Below are positions 45,870-50,476 of a DNA stretch of 50,476 bases, piece after piece (within the stretch, counting starts at the first letter, position 1; every line of letters starts with the position of its first letter). The stretch is from NCBI GenBank assembly GCA_003427395.1, contig BFEA01000247.1, positions 2,061,667 through 2,112,142 on the forward strand, in the 5' to 3' direction. Source of the stretch: Chara braunii. Taxonomy: Eukaryota > Streptophyta > Charophyceae > Charales > Characeae. The translations under genes were made by a program, and so were the position numbers. The notes under the pieces were generated by a model. The model saw nothing but the letters and a program-made list of their open reading frames with translations. It did no database searches and was not told the DNA's origin.

Positions 45870-46505
45870 TTGCGAAGTGATCAGCGAGACTACCACCCAA
45901 CATGAGGGTTGAGCTACATCCCCAATGTCAAAGCCCTCTCGCTCGATGGCCCACCCCCATCCATATCAAAGCACTAGGTGGGGGTGGCCCCGTGACGAAC
46001 GGCCCGCGCCCTGAGCATGAGCGTGGGCGGGCCGAGCCAACTGGGACCCGCAGTAGGGTTGACACAGACTCAAAAGTCTAACGGGGTTAGGCCCTACACC
46101 GGCGGTAGCGGTCTCTCTAGCCCCCAACCTAATAGCCCAAAGTCGCCTCGTCGTCGGGTCTGCCCCACAGCGAAGTCACATGATGGGAACCAATTCCGAC
46201 AATGTCACTACATAATACTAGTGAGAATACTAATAATGACGAGGTTATATAGAACAAATGAAATAACATAAAGTTGAACGACAAGGAGCAAAAACCGAAT
46301 TGGACCGCCAATGTCTCAGCCAACGCAAAAAGGAAGGCCTTTACGGCCGATCTGGAGTGCCACCCTCTACGATCGACGGAGGCACTTAGAAGGGTCTCAT
46401 TCCTAGTCATAGCGGCACAGTGGCTGGCCCCTTCGCCCCGTCGACGACCCTGGAATCCTCCCGAATCACGTTGTCGGCTAGGTAGTCCAGAATGCATTGA
46501 AATGC
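45870..46505. other. Unassigned sequence right of copy 3
   Basis: An inverted repeat GGCCCACCCCCA (45948-45959) and TGGGGGTGGCC (45979-45989) pairs with one bulged base. Otherwise no gene or repeat was recognised. The 181-codon minus frame (46129-46674) has no motif. Confidence 0.4.
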
Positions 46506-46533
46506 GAACAGATACCGTCAACGGTATCTGTTC
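46506..46533. repeat. 13-bp perfect hairpin with 2-nt loop
   Basis: GAACAGATACCGT (46506-46518) pairs exactly with ACGGTATCTGTTC (46521-46533) around CA. A second nested pair, CCAGAAT (46487-46493) with ATTCTGG (46545-46551), lies almost symmetrically outside it. Confidence 0.92.
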
Positions 46534-46683
46534 CAACAGTGACGATTCTGGTCCGAAACAGAAACGATGAGCATGCATCAAATACATAAAGCTTGTGTCC
46601 TCCAATGCATAGAGGTGACAATTCTCCTCGGATACAGAAATGACAAACGTGCCTGCTGCTGACGAAAACTGCACTTCTGTGAG

Positions 46684-46735
46684 TTGTTCTCTCTCTCACT
46701 CTCTCACTCTCTCACTCTCTCACTCTCACAGACAC
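46684..46735. repeat. CTCTCTCA-type microsatellite
   Basis: Repeats of CTCTCTCA/CACTCT, about 8 bp, grade into a CA run to about 46745. Confidence 0.9.
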
Positions 46736-46775
46736 ACATACACAGACCTCCCCCACGAATGCCCACGCCGCGGTC

Positions 46776-46796
46776 GGCGCACCTCACAGGTGCGCC
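46776..46796. repeat. 9-bp perfect hairpin
   Basis: GGCGCACCT-CAC-AGGTGCGCC is perfect. Another hairpin, ACAGGTG-T-CACCTGT, lies at 46857-46871, and TGCGCTA-GAAA-TAGCGCA at 47083-47100. Confidence 0.9.
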
Positions 46797-46871
46797 ACAA
46801 GTATGCTTTGAACCCAAGGGGTGGGAGTGCAAGGCTCCTGGCCTGGGCGCCGCCCAACAGGTGTCACCTGT

Positions 46872-47986
46872 GCAGATTTGGCCCAGTCTTGTGTGAAGGC
46901 CAGGGGTAAAATGTAACAGCTCAGGCAGAGAAGTAACTACCACAGCATGTGGAAGCTCTTTCAGAAGCTTCTGGGCTGTGAAGACTCAGCCCATGCCACG
47001 GTACTGCGACATTCCTCGGTTGACAAAAACGCTGGAGCCGCTGCATTCAGGCCTTCAATACTTCGAATGACTTCTGTCGAAGTGCGCTAGAAATAGCGCA
47101 GCAAAAGCTGGTCGGGCCCGGCACGTTGATGAAGAAGAAGACGCCGGGGTGGTCAAGCGGCTCTCCCTGGGGCAGTCTTAGTTGCTCAGGAGGAAGAAAA
47201 GGTGTGGCCCCGCACCCCCTTGGGAGGACGATGGGAAGAGAACAGCGATGTGCAGTGACACTTAGGTGGCCAAAGAGCATCGCCAAGGAAGAAAGAAGAG
47301 TTCACAGAATATGAGAGAAGAGAGGGAGAGAGTGAAGTGGAAGTAGGCAGAGCATAGGCGGTTGTGTTGTTTTGATATCTGGAGGCGAGTTGTCAAGGCT
47401 TTCTGTATCGAGAGACTCCATCATAATTGTGTACTAATTTGATGTGATTTCGGCTTGTAATCTGCTTCGCCTTTCTCCTCATGTGCTTGATCTCCTTTGT
47501 CTTTTCCTCTGCAATTGAAAAATTGGATGCGCATTGGTTGGTTCCTCGCAATTTTCCCAAGGGCGCAGGTCATGGTAGCCATAACATGTGCCCACTGATA
47601 TGGGATGGCAAATTGGGTCTCTTTCTTATGTAAGGGTCCAACATTGGACAGGCCAGGGGTCCCCCCCAAAAAGAAAAACTCTCGCCCCCTGCAAAGACAG
47701 GCTAGGCATCCCCAGGGTTGGACAACCACCCCTCCATCCTCAGGTTATACTCAGCAGAGAGATCCAGACGTTAGCCTCCTTATTGACTGCTACCGCCTTT
47801 ATTGGCCACCTTGCAAGTAGTGCAAAGTTTTGCCTTTGGATCTACAATGGCTCGCCCCACTGCCTTTCTTGCCAACAATACCTCTTCCAAACCAACCTTG
47901 GCCGAACCACCCTTCTCTTCCTTAGCCTCTGATTTCCATAGAAACTCGACTGCGTATGACTTTGATCTTGGTGCGATGAGGCGCGC
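46872..47986. other. Unassigned sequence
   Basis: No recognisable gene. Overlapping frames on both strands (for example 47588-47932 and 47421-47729) lack motifs. The only notable structure is the hairpin at 47083-47100. Confidence 0.35.
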
Positions 47987-48345
47987 GTTAGCGCTAACAC
48001 TAGCGCTATGGCTGGCGGGCGCCGGGCCGCCGCGCCACGCGGATGGTGGCATGCTGGTTGCTGTAGGCGAGGCGCTGGCTGGTCGGAGGTGGCGGGGCAC
48101 TGGCTTCTCGCAGGTTGCGAGGCGCTGGCTTCTCGCGAGTGGCGAGGTGCTGGCTGTGTGAGTGCAGCGAGGCGCTCAATGCTGGCGGGGGGCGAGGCGC
48201 TGGCAACAGGTGAGTGGTGAGGCGCTGGTGAATTGCGATGGCGAGGCGCTGGCTTGCAGTGACTAGTAACATGCTAGCTGACACATGGCGCGGTGCTGGC
48301 AGCCGATGGGAGGGAGGCGCTGGTGCGAGAGTGCTGTGATGTTGT
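47987..48345. repeat. GCGAGGCGCTGGC minisatellite
   Basis: It starts after the palindromes GTTAGCGCTAAC (47987-47998) and TAGCGCTA (48001-48008). About ten copies of GCGAGGCGCTGGC or a close form recur at irregular 25-40 bp intervals with variable linkers, to about 48335. Confidence 0.85.
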
Positions 48346-48879
48346 GAAGTAGATGGGGGTTAGCGCTTGACGCACAAGCGGTATCCAGAGGCGCTGGGTC
48401 ATTACTACGTCACAGGCTGACGTGGCATCTGGCCTAAGGCACAGAGTAAAAGAGAGAATGGTAGCGGCAGTTGCTGTTTGAATATTTTCCCTGTGTTTTT
48501 CACATGAAGTACTCCATAGCCAAGACCTTTAAAGAGGCTGGAGAGCTCATGCGAGTTGACGAAAGTCGATGTCGGTGGAGGAAAGTGGAGTCAGCCCCTT
48601 GGAAACCAAAGTGCGGAGAACGTTGGTCCTACTTGAAGAATCATCACAGTGCCACTGGGAGAGTATCATCAAGAGACCGGCTAGGAGGTCATCATCAATC
48701 TATGTATGTGCTTTCGTCTGTTTTTTGTCTTGTGCAGGTTATCCATCAAGAGCATCAAGATTGTCATCCTTGTCATTTCAGCCGGGGGTTTTCATCAAGG
48801 ACACCGTCATTTTTGTAATCCTCATTTGGTTACCAGTGGTAATCATCATCGGCTTCTCTAATTCATCATCCATGTTATT
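48346..48879. other. Unassigned sequence, weak coding impression
   Basis: A plus-strand frame (48471-48818) contains KYSIAKTFKEAGELMRVDESRCRWRKVE at 48505-48590, which has ordinary protein composition. It overlaps a similarly long frame (48569-48970) and I recognise neither. An exon of an unknown gene cannot be excluded. Confidence 0.2.
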
Positions 48880-49195
48880 TATCTTCTTTTTACCTTCTTC
48901 ATGGTCATCATCCAGTCTTCTCTGTAAAAATCGTAATCATCGTCATCTTCTATTTTCATTACAGCAATAGTGAGNTGTCAATCTTCCACACCGNNGNCAT
49001 TAGGGTATNNCAANTCCAACGTTCTTTATTTATTTTTGCCAATTTTATTTCATCATCATCATCATCATCATCATCTACCAATCTGAATCTTTATCATCAT
49101 CATCATCATCATCATCATCAATCATCATCAATCATCAATCATCATCATTCATCATCATTCATCATCAATCATCATCATCACGGTTTCGTTATTCT
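48880..49195. repeat. (ATC)n-rich region with scattered undetermined bases
   Basis: Dense TCATCATCA repeats occupy 49045-49075 and 49090-49185, with looser ones from about 48840. Single N positions at 48975, 48994, 48995, 48997, 49009, 49010 and 49014 indicate poor base calling beside the repeat. Confidence 0.93.
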
Positions 49196-49374
49196 TTTTT
49201 TCATCAATCAGTAGCCATCTCTGTGTTTGTGATTATATTCTCATCTCCCAGATAGGCTATGGTCTAGTTGGTAGGTAGGTTGGTCAGGAAGGGAGCGCTA
49301 CTCCGCAGGGGTAACACAAGGTGGGAGGTGATTGCCCTCCAGGGAGTAGATGCAGATGATGGGAGCTGACCTGG

Positions 49375-49474
49375 GCTGGGGCTGGGAGATATGTATGGGG
49401 GCGCATTATTTCCTGGCGGAGGGGGCTGGGGCTGGGAGATATGTATGGGGGCGCATTATCTCCTGGCGGAGGCA
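49375..49474. repeat. Two 50-bp tandem units
   Basis: GCTGGGAGATATGTATGGGG followed by GCGCATTATYTCCTGGCGGA occurs at 49381 and again at 49431 with one difference. Confidence 0.95.
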
Positions 49475-50022
49475 GACTAGGTCAGAGTGTTAGTTCTGAG
49501 GTACACCTTTTGGGGGAACTGGTTACCTCAAGGTAGAAGGGAATGGGGAGGTTCTCTCTCTCGTTGGGGCTGACAGGAACTTCATGCTGATAGCGGGGTT
49601 CGGCTCAGCGGAGGCAGCGAGAGGAGAAGAGGAAATGAGGGGAGAGGAGGAGAATACATGGAAGAAGGGGAGGGGTGGAGAGAAATAATCATCAGCGTCG
49701 TCATCATTATCCATCATCTTTGTGATCATCTCAGGGTACTCATCAAATTTCATCATCAGAAAGTTTTGCTGATCAAGATTCTGAGATTATCAGATCCTTG
49801 ATTTCTGGTTGGCATTCTAGATTAGATAATTTCCTAATTGAGTCCTCTTGTGTAATGGCCAGGTTGAGTTGGCGCCAGAACGACGCTAGCCGGGCTTGAG
49901 GCTTTGTATAGAGGTCTGGAATTGCCGAGGGAGGAAGGCAATCTGCAAACTTGACTAATGGCTACAATCTGGCCAACGATGGTCGGAGCTGGGGTGGGTA
50001 GCTGTTACATTTTCGATTCACA
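49475..50022. other. Unassigned sequence
   Basis: Contains a GA-rich patch (49610-49680) and ATC-like strings (49685-49760). No gene was recognised. Confidence 0.35.
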
Positions 50023-50376
50023 CGGGTCCTACCGGACCCGACTTAGGGCCGGAGGGACACACCAGGGCCTAAAGGCCCGACCTTTTGGGGTTACAGGCCC
50101 TAAAGGCCTGATTTTGGACCAGCACCCATCGGGTAGGCCCAAACGACACTTCGTTTGGACCTGGCGGCGCTCTTGAAGCTGCGGCCCGCCGATTGAGGCT
50201 GAACCGTCCATCTGGACGGTCCAGGGTCTGGCCTGGCCTCGCAGCATTGAGGCCAGACCATTGCCTACCGGTATAAGTACCGGTATCCGCCTCAGTTGAG
50301 GGATCGGCCTACCGGAACTCTACCGGCACGACATGGTCAGTACCAGTGTACTGTTTTGATGCGCTAAACTTAGCGC
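50023..50376. repeat. Cluster of nine short perfect or near-perfect hairpins
   Basis: Hairpins follow each other within 354 bp: CGGGTCC/GGACCCG 50023-50040; GGGCCT/AGGCCC 50065-50078; CAGGCC/GGCCTG 50094-50110; CCAAACGA/TCGTTTGG 50139-50158; ACCGTCCA/TGGACGGT 50203-50220; GGTCTGGCCT/AGGCCAGACC 50225-50259; TACCGGTA twice, 50266-50285; CAGTAC/GTACTG 50338-50353; GCGCTAA/TTAGCGC 50361-50376. Loops are mostly 2-5 nt. This is far denser than expected by chance, and no coding signal accompanies it. Confidence 0.88.
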
Positions 50377-50476
50377 AACTAAACTTAGCGCAGGGGCTGA
50401 AGCAGGAGCGCAGCAGCGAGCGGAGCAGCAGCAGGGCAACTGAGCCAGCACGGCGGCCATTGCCGCCTGAGGTACC

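Noticed and set aside
46129-46674. 181-codon minus-strand frame
   Set aside because: No recognisable domain. It spans the perfect 13-bp hairpin and has a similarly long overlapping frame on the other strand.
46798-46870. Minus-strand tRNA-like segment with B box GGGTTCAAAGC
   Set aside because: No A box at the right distance, and the expected D-arm region is instead a local hairpin (46857-46871).

Overview
The window is eukaryotic, repeat-dominated nuclear DNA with no intact gene that I can recognise. The best clue to its source is a broken gag-protease gene (16421-17430 and 24606-27170). Its protein fragments resemble, from memory only, a retrotransposon family I associate with the charophyte alga Chara braunii. 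Stop-riddled frames, microsatellites, minisatellites, a satellite array and nested insertions all fit a large repeat-rich genome.

Layout. 1-7.6 kb holds simple repeats, several short tandem repeats, an unusual duplicated block (0.85-2.4 kb) and a foldback element (5876-6833). 7.6-8.96 kb holds a decayed reading frame with a zinc-knuckle-like motif, probably a retroelement ORF. Three diverged copies of one non-coding element of about 7.2 kb follow: copy 1 (8963 to about 16200, + orientation, far end uncertain), copy 2 (17431-24605, reversed) and copy 3 (38646-45865, +). Copies 2 and 3 have matching ends of the TGTCG...CGACA type, subterminal palindromes and apparent 4-bp target duplications. 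Copy 2 sits inside the gag gene, which is also cut by a 521-bp element with TTAA duplications (16744-17264). 27.2-30.4 kb holds retroelement debris and tRNA-like segments. 30.5-33.0 kb is a diverged tandem repeat with a period near 1.26 kb. 33.8-36.35 kb is a 171-bp satellite of about 15 monomers. 36.9-37.5 kb is a 54-bp minisatellite. 45.9-50.5 kb holds minisatellites, microsatellites and many short perfect hairpins.

The most striking signal is hairpins whose arms differ between repeat units yet stay complementary. Each 7.2-kb element carries an array of units about 60-110 bp apart around an AACTTA core. The flanking arms vary from unit to unit but still pair. The same compensatory pattern appears between the two copies of the 1.26-kb repeat. 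This implies either selection on RNA or DNA structure, or a mutational process that keeps correcting or creating palindromes. I could not run alignments or folding, so element boundaries, repeat counts and family names are by eye.
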